The notes: generated from the sequence alone by a model not told the origin. Positions 35,712-44,016 are shown, counted from the first letter of the stretch. The stretch: 64,000 nt of DNA from Kocuria varians (GCF_006539885.1 NZ_BJNW01000002.1:124001-188000), one strand, 5' to 3'. Numbers and translations: made by a program.

Positions 35712-36464
35712 TCAGGACGCGGTCCAGCCGCCGTCCATCGTGTAGGACGAGCCCGTCATCATCCCCGCGGACGGCCCGGCGAGGAACGCGATCAGCTCCC
35801 CCACCTCCTCGGGCTCCACGAGGCGCTTCACGGCGGCCTCGGTGAGCATGATCTTCTCGACCACCTCGTTCTCCGGGATCCCGTGGAGGGCGGCCTGGTC
35901 CTTGATCTGGCGGTCCACCAGCGGGGTGCGCACGTAGCTGGGATTCACGCAGCTGCTCGTGACACCGTGCGGTGCGCCCTCCAGCGCCACGGTCTTGGAC
36001 AGCCCCTCCAGCCCGTGCTTCGCCGCGACGTAGGCGGACTTGAAAGCGGACGCGCGCAGCCCGTGGATCGAGGACACGTTGACCACCCGGCCCCAGCCAC
36101 GCTCGTACATGTGCGGCAGCGCGGCGCGGATCAGCAGGAACGGGGACTCGAGCATGAGCGTGAGGATCCGGTGGAAGTCCCCCGGGTCGAAGTCCTGGAC
36201 GGGGGCCACCTTCTGGATCCCCGCGTTGTTCACGAGCACGTCCACGTCCAGGGTGAGCTCCGCGAGCGCGGCGGTGTCCGTGAGGTCCACGGCCCACGCC
36301 TCGCCGCCCACCTCCTCCGCGACGGTCGCCGCGGCGTCGGGGTCGATGTCAGCGACCACCACGTGGGCGCCGTCGCGGGCCAGCGCGCGCACGGCGGCGG
36401 CGCCGATCCCGCTGGCACCGCCCGTCACGAGTGCCTTCGTGCCGTCAAGGGGTGCTGTGGACAT
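35712..36464 (-). CDS. 3-hydroxybutyrate dehydrogenase (SDR family)
   Basis: NAD-dependent short-chain dehydrogenase, 250 residues, converting 3-hydroxybutyrate to acetoacetate. TGGASGIGAAAVRALARDGA (cofactor loop, about 15-34), LVNNAGIQKVAP, catalytic Ser in VVNVSSIHGL and YVAAKHGLEG (Tyr and Lys near 153-157), and the family-typical VNPSYVRTPLVDRQIKDQA, which bdh shares, support the substrate. ATG at 36464 with AAGGAG. Together with scoAB, the thiolase and AtoE it gives a full route from 3-hydroxybutyrate to acetyl-CoA. It is a single-gene unit converging on the IclR gene. Confidence 0.88.
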   Translation of the reverse strand: MSTAPLDGTKALVTGGASGIGAAAVRALARDGAHVVVADIDPDAAATVAEEVGGEAWAVDLTDTAALAELTLDVDVLVNNAGIQKVAPVQDFDPGDFHRILTLMLESPFLLIRAALPHMYERGWGRVVNVSSIHGLRASAFKSAYVAAKHGLEGLSKTVALEGAPHGVTSSCVNPSYVRTPLVDRQIKDQAALHGIPENEVVEKIMLTEAAVKRLVEPEEVGELIAFLAGPSAGMMTGSSYTMDGGWTAS

Positions 36465-36583
36465 CTGCGGGCTCCTTCGCCAGGGGTCGCTCCCCCTGAC
36501 ACCTGACACAGGGGGTCTTGCTCCCAGGATAGGCACGCTGTGATTCGTCCCACCCCCGCCGCGTGCTGTTGGATGGAGGGGCA

Positions 36584-36666
36584 CCCATCCAGAGCGGCCC
36601 AGAGATCTGGCTCGTCCAAGCCGCAGCAACCGGATCACACCCGGTGCTAATGCCAGAACCGATGGA
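36584..36666 (+). promoter_or_regulatory. SAM riboswitch (SAM-I/SAM-IV core) upstream of the MetE-like gene
   Basis: P1 pairs CCATC (36585-36589) with GATGG (36661-36665); inside are AGAGCGGCCCAGAGATCTGG, GCAGCAACC and GGTGCTAATGCCAG. It closely matches the metY copy at 4893. The distance from P1 to the ATG is only 17 bases and the ribosome site GGAAAGG follows P1 directly, so translation control by sequestering that site is more likely than termination. Confidence 0.88.
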
Positions 36667-36682
36667 AAGGACGCGGCACCCC

Positions 36683-37894
36683 ATGCCCCACAACACCGAC
36701 CGGATCCAGACGACCCACGTGGGTTCCCTGCCCCGCACGCCCGAGCTGCTCGCGGCGAACACGCGGTTCCAGCAGGGCGAGATCGACCTCGCGCAGCTCG
36801 GCCAGGCCCTGGACGAGGGCGTCACGGAGATCGTGCGCACCCAGCGTGAGATCGGCATCGACATCGTCAACGACGGCGAGTACGGCCACACCACGTCCGG
36901 CGCCGTGGACTACGGGGCCTGGTGGAACTACTCGTTCCACCGCCTGGGCGGGCTGACGCCCACGGACGAGGACCGCTGGCAGGACACGGCGAAGCACCGC
37001 TCGAGTCCCGGGCACATCGTGCTCACGACCTTCCAGGACCGCCGGGACCGCGAGCGCTTCCGGGACGCTTACGAGGACCCCACGGCCGGTGTGCTCGCGC
37101 ACCGCAACGCGGTCTCCCAGCCCAAGATCACCGGCCCGCTGACCTACACGGGCCAGGAGGCGGTGGCCGGTGACATCCGCCGCGTCAAGGACGCCATGGC
37201 CGCGAACGGCGCCACGCAGGGCTTCGTGGCGGCGCTGTCCCCCGGCTCGTGCGCCCGTGTGAAGAACGAGTACTACACGACCGACGAAGAGCTGGTCTAC
37301 GCGTGCGCGGACGCGATGCGCGAGGAGTACCGGGCCATCGTGGACGCCGGGCTGACCGTGCAGATCGACGACCCCTCGATCGCCGAGTCCTGGGACCAGA
37401 TCAACCCCGAGCCCACGGTCGAGGACTACCTGGACTTCACCCGCCTGCGCGTGGAGGCCCTGAACTACGCCCTGCGCGGGCTGCCGCAGGAGCAGGTCCG
37501 CTTCCACCTGTGCTGGGGCTCGTGGCACGGCCCGCACACCACGGACCTCGAGCTGAAGTACCTCGTGGACCTCATGCTCACCATCAACGCGCAGGGCTAC
37601 AGCTTCGAGGCGTCGAGCCCCCGCCACGGCCACGAGTGGAAGGTCTGGGAGGACCACCCGCTGCCCGAGGGCAAGGTGGTCTACCCGGGCATGGTCTCCC
37701 ACTCGACCAACGGCGTGGAGCACCCGGAGCTCGTGGCGCAGCGCATCGAGCAGTACGCCTCCGTGGTGGGCCGCGAGAACGTCATCGCCTCCACGGACTG
37801 CGGCCTGGGCGGGCGCCTGCACCCGCAGATCGCGCTCGCCAAGCTCGGCTCGCTGGTGGAGGGCGCGCGGATCGCCTCGCAGCGCCTCTTCTGA
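36683..37894 (+). CDS. Cobalamin-independent methionine synthase core-domain protein (MetE C-terminal-like)
   Basis: Methyltransferase of 403 residues equivalent to the zinc-binding C-terminal half of MetE; it lacks the N-terminal folate domain of full-length MetE (about 750). TTHVGSLPRTPEL opens the barrel, FHLCWGSWHGPH supplies the His-x-Cys zinc ligands near 276-278, FEASSPRHGHE the Glu, and STDCGLGG the last Cys near 372. The SAM riboswitch just upstream shows a methionine-linked role, but the methyl donor is unknown; such short proteins may use a methylated corrinoid protein or other donors. ATG 36683 was chosen from the ribosome site GGAAAGG. Closed by a hairpin. Confidence 0.85.
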   Translation: MPHNTDRIQTTHVGSLPRTPELLAANTRFQQGEIDLAQLGQALDEGVTEIVRTQREIGIDIVNDGEYGHTTSGAVDYGAWWNYSFHRLGGLTPTDEDRWQDTAKHRSSPGHIVLTTFQDRRDRERFRDAYEDPTAGVLAHRNAVSQPKITGPLTYTGQEAVAGDIRRVKDAMAANGATQGFVAALSPGSCARVKNEYYTTDEELVYACADAMREEYRAIVDAGLTVQIDDPSIAESWDQINPEPTVEDYLDFTRLRVEALNYALRGLPQEQVRFHLCWGSWHGPHTTDLELKYLVDLMLTINAQGYSFEASSPRHGHEWKVWEDHPLPEGKVVYPGMVSHSTNGVEHPELVAQRIEQYASVVGRENVIASTDCGLGGRLHPQIALAKLGSLVEGARIASQRLF

Positions 37895-37947
37895 GCGGCT
37901 CCTCAACGGCGGGCGCCGGCGACGACGACGACGCCGCACCGCCCCGC

Positions 37948-37987
37948 CCACGGTCCCGGCACCTCCGCGGAGGGGCCGGGACCGTGG
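37948..37987 (+). terminator. Terminator hairpin after the MetE-like gene
   Basis: Perfect 13-bp stem CCACGGTCCCGGC (37948-37960) with 37975-37987 and a 14-base loop, 54 bases after the stop. The 328-bp gap 37895-38222 also holds GACGACGCCGC at 37927-37937, this hairpin, and the promoter and operator of the next gene; no further gene is seen. Confidence 0.7.
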
Positions 37988-38102
37988 CGTGTCCGCCGCG
38001 TGCGGCGCGGCAGGCAACCCGGCCGCCGCACGGCGTCGACGTCGGCGCACACCACACGCAACCCGGCGGCGTCGTAACATATACGATTTAATACACGACA
38101 CG

Positions 38103-38162
38103 GTGACGCGGCTCACACCCGTGCGTACACTCTGCTTTCAAGACCAATCGGTCGGTTATTGC
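38103..38162 (+). promoter_or_regulatory. Candidate promoter and PaaR operator of the MHS transporter gene
   Basis: GTGACG (38103-38108), 17 bases, TACACT (38126-38131), followed by the palindrome-like site CCAATCGGTCGGTTATTG starting at 38144. It matches the other four PaaR-type sites in the window, with the half-site CGGTCGGT in place of CGGTCAGT. It is the most degenerate of the five and lies 13 bases past the -10, so repression would be by blocking elongation or clearance. Confidence 0.65.
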
Positions 38163-38222
38163 ATTCAGGCCCCCGCCTCTGGCACCACGGACCCCTCGGC
38201 CCGAAGATTCTGGAGATCCACC

Positions 38223-39650
38223 ATGGCATCCACCACCGCGCCCGCCACGCCGGCGCACACCATGACCCGCGAGGAACGCAAGGTCCTCGCGGGCACGCTC
38301 GTGGGCACCACCATCGAGTGGTACGACTTCTTCATCTATGCGCAGGCCGCAGCCTTTATCCTGGCCGCGCACTTCTTCAACCCGCTGGGTGCGGAGAACG
38401 CGCAGCTCGCCCAGGTCGTCTCGTGGGCGTCCCTGGGCATCAGCTTCCTGTTCCGCCCGCTGGGCGCGATCGTGGCGGGGCACATCGGTGACCGCTTCGG
38501 CCGCAAGGTCACGCTCGTGCTGACCCTGTTCGGCATGGGCGCGGCCACCACGCTGATCGGCGTGCTGCCCACGTACGAGCAGATCGGCATCACCGCACCC
38601 ATCCTGCTGGTGCTGCTGCGCATCCTGCAGGGCTTCTCCGCCGGCGGCGAGTGGGGCGGCGCGGCGCTGATGTCCGTGGAGCACGCGCCCGTGAACAAGC
38701 GCGGCCTCTACGGTGCGTACCCGCAGATCGGTGTGCCCATCGGCATGCTCATGGCCACCCTGTTCATGTTCGGCCTGAGCACCGCCCTGACTCCGCAGCA
38801 GTTCGAGTCCTGGGGCTGGCGCATCCCGTTCCTCTTCTCCATCGTGCTGATCTTCGTGGGCTGGCTGATCCGCCGCTCCGTGGACGAGTCCCCGGTGTTC
38901 CTGGCCATGCAGCAGCGCGCCAAGGAGTCCTCCGCGCCGCTCGGGCAACTCTTCCGCAGCAACTGGCGCGAGGTCGTGCTGGCCGCGCTGATCTTCGCCG
39001 GCAACAACGCCGCGGGCTACCTGGTCATCGCATTCTTCGCGTCCTACGGGACCAAGGTGCTGCACATGTCCCGCCCCGAGACGCTCGTCGCCTCCCTCGT
39101 GGGCGGCGTCGGCTGGCTCATCTTCACCATGCTCGGCGGGTGGATGTCGGACAAGATCGGGCGCAGGCTCACGTTCCAGATCGGCTACGCCATCATCATC
39201 CTGTGGGCCGTGCCCATGTGGTGGCTGCTCAACACGGCGTCCCTGCCGCTGTTCGCGCTGGCCATCTTCGTGCTGACCATCGGCCTGGGCCCCTCCTACG
39301 GCCCGCAGTCCGCCATGTACGCGGAGATGTTCCCGGCCCGCGTGCGCTACTCCGGCGTGTCCATCGGCTACGCCCTGGGCTCGATCATCGGCGGCGCGTT
39401 CGCCCCCATGATCGCGGAGCTGCTGCTGGCCCGCACCGGCCACGCCTGGAGCATCGGCGTGTACATCGCGCTGATCTCCCTGGTGTCCTTCATCGCGGTG
39501 TGCTTCGTGAGGAAGTCGGACCAGGGCAAGGACCTGCACGTCGCGGAGGTGCACGAGGAGTACCTCCGCACGCACCCCGGGGAGCACGTGCCCGCCGTCG
39601 CCGGTGAGCCCGAGGAGGGCCCCGCCGTCGCAAGCGACCCCCGGCACTGA
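38223..39650 (+). CDS. MFS transporter, MHS family; probable phenylacetate (or related aromatic acid) uptake
   Basis: Proton symporter of 475 residues and 12 helices. LVGTTIEWYDFFIYAQAAAF (TM1, about 27-46), GHIGDRFGRKVTLVLTLFG, FSAGGEWGGAALMSVEHAPV and MFPARVRYSGVSIGYALGSI place it in the same family as the protein at 27981. The C-terminal 35 residues are an acidic tail. A PaaR-like site precedes it and the paaJFH operon follows, so I infer that it imports phenylacetate; the sequence alone does not show the substrate. ATG 38223 has a weak ribosome site (GGAGATCC). Confidence 0.83.
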   Translation: MASTTAPATPAHTMTREERKVLAGTLVGTTIEWYDFFIYAQAAAFILAAHFFNPLGAENAQLAQVVSWASLGISFLFRPLGAIVAGHIGDRFGRKVTLVLTLFGMGAATTLIGVLPTYEQIGITAPILLVLLRILQGFSAGGEWGGAALMSVEHAPVNKRGLYGAYPQIGVPIGMLMATLFMFGLSTALTPQQFESWGWRIPFLFSIVLIFVGWLIRRSVDESPVFLAMQQRAKESSAPLGQLFRSNWREVVLAALIFAGNNAAGYLVIAFFASYGTKVLHMSRPETLVASLVGGVGWLIFTMLGGWMSDKIGRRLTFQIGYAIIILWAVPMWWLLNTASLPLFALAIFVLTIGLGPSYGPQSAMYAEMFPARVRYSGVSIGYALGSIIGGAFAPMIAELLLARTGHAWSIGVYIALISLVSFIAVCFVRKSDQGKDLHVAEVHEEYLRTHPGEHVPAVAGEPEEGPAVASDPRH

Positions 39651-39656
39651 CGCCGC

Positions 39657-39697
39657 GCCCGCGGCACCCGGCCCCGTGAGGGGCAGGCGCCGCGGGC
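39657..39697 (+). terminator. Hairpin after the MHS transporter gene
   Basis: GCCCGCGGC (39657-39665) pairs with GCCGCGGGC (39689-39697); an inner GGCCCC/GGGGC stem extends it. It begins 7 bases after the stop codon. Confidence 0.65.
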
Positions 39698-39752
39698 ACA
39701 TCGCCCCGCAGCCGGAACTACGGCCACGGGGCGGCACGACCACCCGGGAACC

Positions 39753-39785
39753 GGCCCGGCATCCCGATGGATGCCGGGCCTTCTC
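39753..39785 (+). terminator. Second terminator with tetraloop and T-run
   Basis: Perfect 12-bp stem GGCCCGGCATCC (39753-39764) with 39769-39780, CGAT loop, followed by TTCTCC. It seals read-through from the transporter before the paaJ promoter. Confidence 0.75.
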
Positions 39786-39814
39786 CTCACCCGCCCCCGG
39801 CGCCGCGTCACCGA

Positions 39815-39868
39815 TTGACGCAGGTCACACGATCGGGGAACCTGAGCAGTGAACGATCGGTCAGTAAT
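39815..39868 (+). promoter_or_regulatory. paaJ promoter and PaaR operator
   Basis: TTGACG (39815-39820), 17 bases, GAACCT (39838-39843), then GAACGATCGGTCAGTAATCC at 39851-39870. The half-site CGATCGGTCAGT is identical to those of paaI and (inverted) paaZ. The operator covers the expected transcription start. Confidence 0.75.
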
Positions 39869-39889
39869 CCGCCCCAGCCAGGAGTAGCC

Positions 39890-41113
39890 ATGTCCTCCAT
39901 GCCCCAAGCCTTCCTCGTCGGAGGCGCCCGTACACCCGTCGGCCGCTACGGCGGCGCCCTGTCCTCCGTCCGCCCGGACGACCTCGCGGCCCTGTGCCTC
40001 CGCTCGGTGGTCGAGGACGCCGGGATCGACCCGGCGCTGGTGGACGAGGTGATCCTGGGCAACGCCAACGGCGCCGGGGAGGAGAACCGCAACGTGGCCC
40101 GCATGGCGTGGCTGCTCAACGGCTACCCGGACACCGTCCCCGGCATCACCGTGAACCGCCTGTGCGCGTCCGGGATGTCCGCCATCACCCTGGCCTCGCA
40201 GATGGTCAACTCCGGTGCCGCGGACGTCGTGGTCGCCGGCGGTGTGGAGTCCATGTCCCGGGCGCCGTGGGTCATGGCCAAGCCCACCACGGCGTTCGCC
40301 AAGCCCGGCGAGGCCTTCGACACCTCCATCGGCTGGCGCTTCACCAACCCCGCGTTCCTGGACGGGCCTCTGTCCCGCGACGGCAAGATGACGTACTCCA
40401 TGCCGGAGACCGCGGAGGAGGTCGCCCGCGTGGACGGCATCACCCGCGAGGACGCCGACGCCTTCGCCGCCCAGTCCCACGAGAAGGCCCTGGCGGCCAT
40501 CCGCGCCGGGCACTTCGAGCGGGAGATCGTGCCGGTCGAGGTGAAGGGCCGCAAGGGCGCCGTGACCGTGGTGGACACGGATGAGGGCCCGCGCGAGGGC
40601 TCCACCGTGGAGGTCCTCGCCACGCTGCGCCCGGTGGTCGCGGGCGGCTCCGTGGTCACCGCCGGCAACTCCTCCTCGCTCAACGACGGCGCCTCCGCCG
40701 TGATCGTGGCGAGCGAACGGGCCGTGACCAAGTACGGCCTCAACGCCCGCGCCCGCGTGGTGGCCGGCGGCTCCGCCGGTCTCGCGCCCGAGATCATGGG
40801 CCTGGGCCCGGTCCCGGCGTCCCAGAAGGTGCTCGAGCGCGCGGGCTGGGCCGTCGAGGACCTCGGCTCCGTGGAGATCAACGAGGCCTTCGCCACCCAG
40901 TCCCTCGGCTCCATCCGCCGCCTGGGCCTGGACCCGGAGATCGTCAACCGGGACGGCGGCGCGATCGCCCTGGGCCACCCCCTCGGATCCTCCGGGTCGC
41001 GGATCGTGATCACCCTGATGGGTCGCATGGAGCGCGAGCGCACCGGCAAGGGCCTGGCCACCATGTGCATCGGCGTGGGCCAGGGCGCCGCCCTGCTCGT
41101 GGAGCGGGTGTGA
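39890..41113 (+). CDS. paaJ: 3-oxoadipyl-CoA/3-oxo-5,6-dehydrosuberyl-CoA thiolase
   Basis: Thiolase of the phenylacetate pathway, releasing acetyl-CoA and finally succinyl-CoA. 407 residues; nucleophilic Cys in VNRLCASGMSAI near 92, GHPLGSSGSRI His near 365 and CIGVGQGAALL Cys near 396. GNANGAGEENRNVARMA near 50 is typical of the 3-oxoadipyl-CoA subgroup. ATG after GGAG. First gene of paaJ-paaF-paaH, 7 bases before paaF, all under the PaaR site. Confidence 0.9.
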   Translation: MSSMPQAFLVGGARTPVGRYGGALSSVRPDDLAALCLRSVVEDAGIDPALVDEVILGNANGAGEENRNVARMAWLLNGYPDTVPGITVNRLCASGMSAITLASQMVNSGAADVVVAGGVESMSRAPWVMAKPTTAFAKPGEAFDTSIGWRFTNPAFLDGPLSRDGKMTYSMPETAEEVARVDGITREDADAFAAQSHEKALAAIRAGHFEREIVPVEVKGRKGAVTVVDTDEGPREGSTVEVLATLRPVVAGGSVVTAGNSSSLNDGASAVIVASERAVTKYGLNARARVVAGGSAGLAPEIMGLGPVPASQKVLERAGWAVEDLGSVEINEAFATQSLGSIRRLGLDPEIVNRDGGAIALGHPLGSSGSRIVITLMGRMERERTGKGLATMCIGVGQGAALLVERV

Positions 41114-41120
41114 TCCGGCC

Positions 41121-41912
41121 GTGACGAACGAGAACACCCCTCCGTGGGCCGAGGACTTCCAGGCCCTGCGCGTGGCCGAGACCCCGGACAGGATGCACGT
41201 GGCCCTGGACCGCCCGGAGGTGCGCAACGCCATCGACGAGGTCATGGTGGACGATCTGCACACCGTGTGCGGTCACCTGGAGCGCGAGCCGAAGATCCTG
41301 GTGCTCAGCGGCACCGAGGTGAAGGGCAAGGGGATCTTCGCCTCCGGCGCGGACATCGCCCAGCTGCGCGAGCGGCGCCGCGAGGACGCCCTGCGCGGCG
41401 TGAACTCGCAGCTCTTCGACCGGATCGCCAAGCTGCCCATGCCCGTGATCGCGGCGCTCGACGGCTACGCCCTGGGCGGCGGCGCGGAGCTCGCGTGGGC
41501 CGCGGACTTCCGGATCGGCACGCCCCGCGTGAAGGTGGGGCAGCCGGAGACCGGGCTGGGCATCATCGCCGCGGCGGGTGCGCTGTGGCGGCTCAAGGAG
41601 CTCGCGGGCGAGGCCCTGGCCAAGGACATCCTCATGGCGGGGCGCATCCTCTCCGCGCAGGAGGCCCTGGACGCGCGGCTGATCACCGAGATCCACGAGC
41701 CGGAGCAGCTGCTCGCCGCGGCGGACGCCCTCGCGGACCGGATCGCCGCGCAGGATCCGCTGGCCGTGCGGATCTCCAAGCGGGTCTTCGCGATGCCCCG
41801 CGAGGCACACCCCCACGTCGACGAGCTGGCACAGGCCGTCCTGTTCGAGTCGCAGGCGAAGTTCGACCGCATGCAAGCGTTCCTGGACCGCAAGAAGGAG
41901 TCGAAGAAATGA
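41121..41912 (+). CDS. paaF: Enoyl-CoA hydratase of the phenylacetate pathway
   Basis: Crotonase-fold hydratase acting on 2,3-dehydroadipyl-CoA; 263 residues. The oxyanion-hole motifs are FASGADIAQLRE near 73 and DGYALGGGAELAWAADFRIG near 114, and one glutamate, in GQPETGLGIIAAAG near 141, fits the catalytic position. GTG start at 41121 is 7 bases after paaJ, and the stop overlaps the paaH ATG. Assignment as paaF rather than paaG rests on its place between paaJ and paaH; a PaaG-like paralogue is at 61156. Confidence 0.85.
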   Translation: MTNENTPPWAEDFQALRVAETPDRMHVALDRPEVRNAIDEVMVDDLHTVCGHLEREPKILVLSGTEVKGKGIFASGADIAQLRERRREDALRGVNSQLFDRIAKLPMPVIAALDGYALGGGAELAWAADFRIGTPRVKVGQPETGLGIIAAAGALWRLKELAGEALAKDILMAGRILSAQEALDARLITEIHEPEQLLAAADALADRIAAQDPLAVRISKRVFAMPREAHPHVDELAQAVLFESQAKFDRMQAFLDRKKESKK

Positions 41913-42775
41913 CCGAGAGCACCAAGAGCACCGTTCCCGCGACCGTGGGCGTGCTGGGAGGCGGGCGCATGGGCGCGGGGATCGCCCACGCGTTCCTGAT
42001 CTCCGGCGCGCACGTGACCGTGGTGGAGGTGGACGCGCAGGCTGCGGAGGCCGCCAAGGAGCGCGTGGAGTCGGACCTCGCGAAGTCCCTGGAGCGCGGG
42101 AAGATCGACGGCAACCTGGACGTGTGGACCGAGAACTTCGCGGTCAGCGTGGACTACGCGGACTTCGCGGACTGCGAGCTGGTGGTCGAGGCCGTCCCCG
42201 AGCTGTGGGACCTCAAGGTCTCCTCGCTGCAAGAGGTCGAGGCCAACCTCTCCGAGGGCGCGTGGCTCGCCTCGAACACGTCCTCGCTGTCCATCGACGG
42301 TCTCGCCGCCGAGCTGCAACGCCCCGAGCGCTTCTGCGGCATGCACTTCTTCAACCCGGTGCCGGCCTCGAAGCTCGTGGAGATCGTGATCGGCGAGCGC
42401 ACCGGTGACGAGTTGCGGGAGCTCACGCTGCAGTGGGTCGCCGGGATCGGCAAGACCCCGGTCACGGTCAACGACGCCCCCGGCTTCGCGTCCTCGCGCC
42501 TGGGCGTGGCCCTGGGGCTGGAGGCCATCCGCATGGCCGAGGAGGGTGTGGCCTCTGCGGAGGACATCGACAACGCCATGGTGCTCGGCTACAAGCACCC
42601 GGTGGGCCCGCTGGCCCTCACGGACATCGTGGGCCTGGACGTGCGGCTCGGGATCGCGGAGTACCTGGAGTCCGAGCTGGGACCGCGCTTCGCTCCCCCG
42701 CAGCTCATGCGTGACATGGTGGCCCGGGGCGAGCTGGGCAAGAAGTCCGGAAAGGGTTTCTACGACTACTCCTGA
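41909..42775 (+). CDS. paaH: 3-hydroxyacyl-CoA dehydrogenase (3-hydroxyadipyl-CoA dehydrogenase)
   Basis: NAD-dependent oxidation of 3-hydroxyadipyl-CoA before PaaJ thiolysis. 288 residues: Rossmann loop VGVLGGGRMGAGIAHAFLIS near 13-32, ELVVEAVPELWDLK, SNTSSLSID, the GMHFFNPVPASKLVEIV catalytic His region near 145-160, and the C-terminal dimer domain (NDAPGFASSRLGVALGLEA). Coupled to paaF by a 4-base overlap. It resembles PaaH in length, not the longer bifunctional FadB/FadJ. Confidence 0.9.
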   Translation: MTESTKSTVPATVGVLGGGRMGAGIAHAFLISGAHVTVVEVDAQAAEAAKERVESDLAKSLERGKIDGNLDVWTENFAVSVDYADFADCELVVEAVPELWDLKVSSLQEVEANLSEGAWLASNTSSLSIDGLAAELQRPERFCGMHFFNPVPASKLVEIVIGERTGDELRELTLQWVAGIGKTPVTVNDAPGFASSRLGVALGLEAIRMAEEGVASAEDIDNAMVLGYKHPVGPLALTDIVGLDVRLGIAEYLESELGPRFAPPQLMRDMVARGELGKKSGKGFYDYS

Positions 42776-42860
42776 GCCCTGAGACCCCGTCTCCGCAGAT
42801 CGGAGCGGGGTTGACGACGGCGGCCCGTCACCCGGCACCCCGGGCGGCGGGCCGCCGTGG

Positions 42861-42896
42861 GTCACGATTCGGTCACAGGTATTGCATTCGCAAATT
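42861..42896 (+). repeat. Conserved upstream element, lipoprotein copy 1
   Basis: GTCACGATTCGGTCACAGGT then ATTGCATTCGCAAATT, 97 bases before the first lipoprotein start. Versions with the same GTCACGATTCG core precede the other two family members at similar distances, so it is probably the shared promoter region duplicated with the genes. Confidence 0.65.
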
Positions 42897-42957
42897 AGGG
42901 CCGGAAGTGTGGTCCGTGTTCGAGATCGAAGAAGTCTCCCGACGAGAGGTGATCGAG

Positions 42958-43749
42958 ATGCAGTCCAAGAAAACCCTGACCCTTGCCGCTACGGCCGTTG
43001 CCGTCCCGCTGCTCGTGGGGTGCGGACAGAACGCTCAGCCCTCCCAGGCCTCCGAGACCGCGTCGTCGGCGTCCCAGAGCTCGACCTCCAGCGCCGCCCC
43101 GGCACAGGGAACGCAGACCACGTCGGTCGACACCGCCGCCGGCACCACCGCGGACCCCGCGGCGACCTCCACGGCGAACGCCACACCCAAGCCCGCTGAG
43201 AGCAGCGCACCCCAGACCCTCCCCGAGGTGAAGGACCCGAACGCCGGCACGGATGCGGAGACCTCGCGCATCTCGGTGGACCACCCGAAGTTCGGCAAGC
43301 TCGAGATCGTCTCGTACCTGACGATCACCTCGGGCGGAGCCGCACCCTCCGAGGGCCTGCCGAGCTACGCCGTCTACCAGAACGGCCGCCCCGTGGGCTT
43401 CGTGTCCTCGCCCGAGGGCACCAAGGAGGTCAACTTCTCCAGCGGCAAGGCGCTGGCGGGACAGACCTGGGAGGTCGCCAAGGACCAGCCCGTGGACCGG
43501 TTCGGCAACGTCTACCTCTCCTACGACTCCGGCGTCACCGTGCTGACCCCCACGGACCAGGGCTTCGACTCCCACGGCACCATGCCCGGCGTCAAGGACT
43601 CCCAGTACCCGTTCTCCCGTGCGGGCCTGAAGATCGACGGTGCGGGCACCCCCACCGTCATCCAGAAGGTCGTGGACAAGGACGGCACGGAGACCGGCAA
43701 GACCGTGACCTGGAGCTGGGACGGCAACCAGTTCGTCCAGGACAAGTGA
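42958..43749 (+). CDS. Putative secreted lipoprotein, tandem family member 1
   Basis: Exported lipoprotein of unknown role, 263 residues. Signal peptide QSKKTLTLAATAVAVPLLVG ends at the lipobox LVGC, giving a lipid-modified Cys near residue 21. A Ser/Ala/Thr-rich linker (about 25-85) leads to a soluble domain with KFGKLEIVSYLTIT, TWEVAKDQPVDRFGNVYLSY and a C-terminal WSWDGNQFVQDK. ATG 42958 follows GAGAGGTG. The domain is shared with the protein at 44408 and the remnant at 44017, so the three arose by tandem duplication. I do not recognise the fold. A strong terminator follows at once. Confidence 0.8.
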   Translation: MQSKKTLTLAATAVAVPLLVGCGQNAQPSQASETASSASQSSTSSAAPAQGTQTTSVDTAAGTTADPAATSTANATPKPAESSAPQTLPEVKDPNAGTDAETSRISVDHPKFGKLEIVSYLTITSGGAAPSEGLPSYAVYQNGRPVGFVSSPEGTKEVNFSSGKALAGQTWEVAKDQPVDRFGNVYLSYDSGVTVLTPTDQGFDSHGTMPGVKDSQYPFSRAGLKIDGAGTPTVIQKVVDKDGTETGKTVTWSWDGNQFVQDK

Positions 43750-43752
43750 CAC

Positions 43753-43791
43753 CCGTCCCCGGCACGCCGTAGGAGCGCGTGCCGGGGACGG
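43753..43791 (+). terminator. Terminator after lipoprotein 1
   Basis: Perfect 15-bp stem, CCGTCCCCGGCACGC (43753-43767) with 43777-43791, 9-base loop, 3 bases after the stop. Confidence 0.8.
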
Positions 43792-43829
43792 TCCGGGTGC
43801 CTCGCAGGACGACGGCGCCCGGCGCAGGA

Positions 43830-43859
43830 GGCGCGATCCCGCACGTGCGGGGTCGCGCC
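43830..43859 (+). terminator. Second hairpin between lipoprotein 1 and the remnant
   Basis: GGCGCGATCCCGCA (about 43830-43843) pairs with TGCGGGGTCGCGCC (about 43846-43859) with one G-T pair and a CG turn. It backs up the terminator at 43753. Confidence 0.6.
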
Positions 43860-43893
43860 TTCCGCGTGCCCGGGTGAACTCCTCCGAGAACCG

Positions 43894-43930
43894 GTCACGA
43901 TTCGATCACATGGTATTGCGATGGCAAACA
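43894..43930 (+). repeat. Conserved upstream element, lipoprotein remnant
   Basis: GGTCACGATTCGATCACATG then GTATTGCGATGGCAAAC, 123 bases before the remnant start. Nearly the same as copy 1 (GTCACGATTCG, TCACA-GGTATTGC). Confidence 0.65.
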
Positions 43931-44016
43931 CACTGGCGCAGGGTGGAAGCTCGGGGGCCCGGCGCACCGCCGGGCACCACCAGCCGCAGGACTCGCGTCC
44001 TGGAGAGGTGATGACG

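Noticed and set aside
41121-41912. The hydratase between paaJ and paaH as paaG
   Set aside because: Its GQPETGLG segment keeps the hydratase Glu, whereas the 61156 protein has Asp there as in isomerases.
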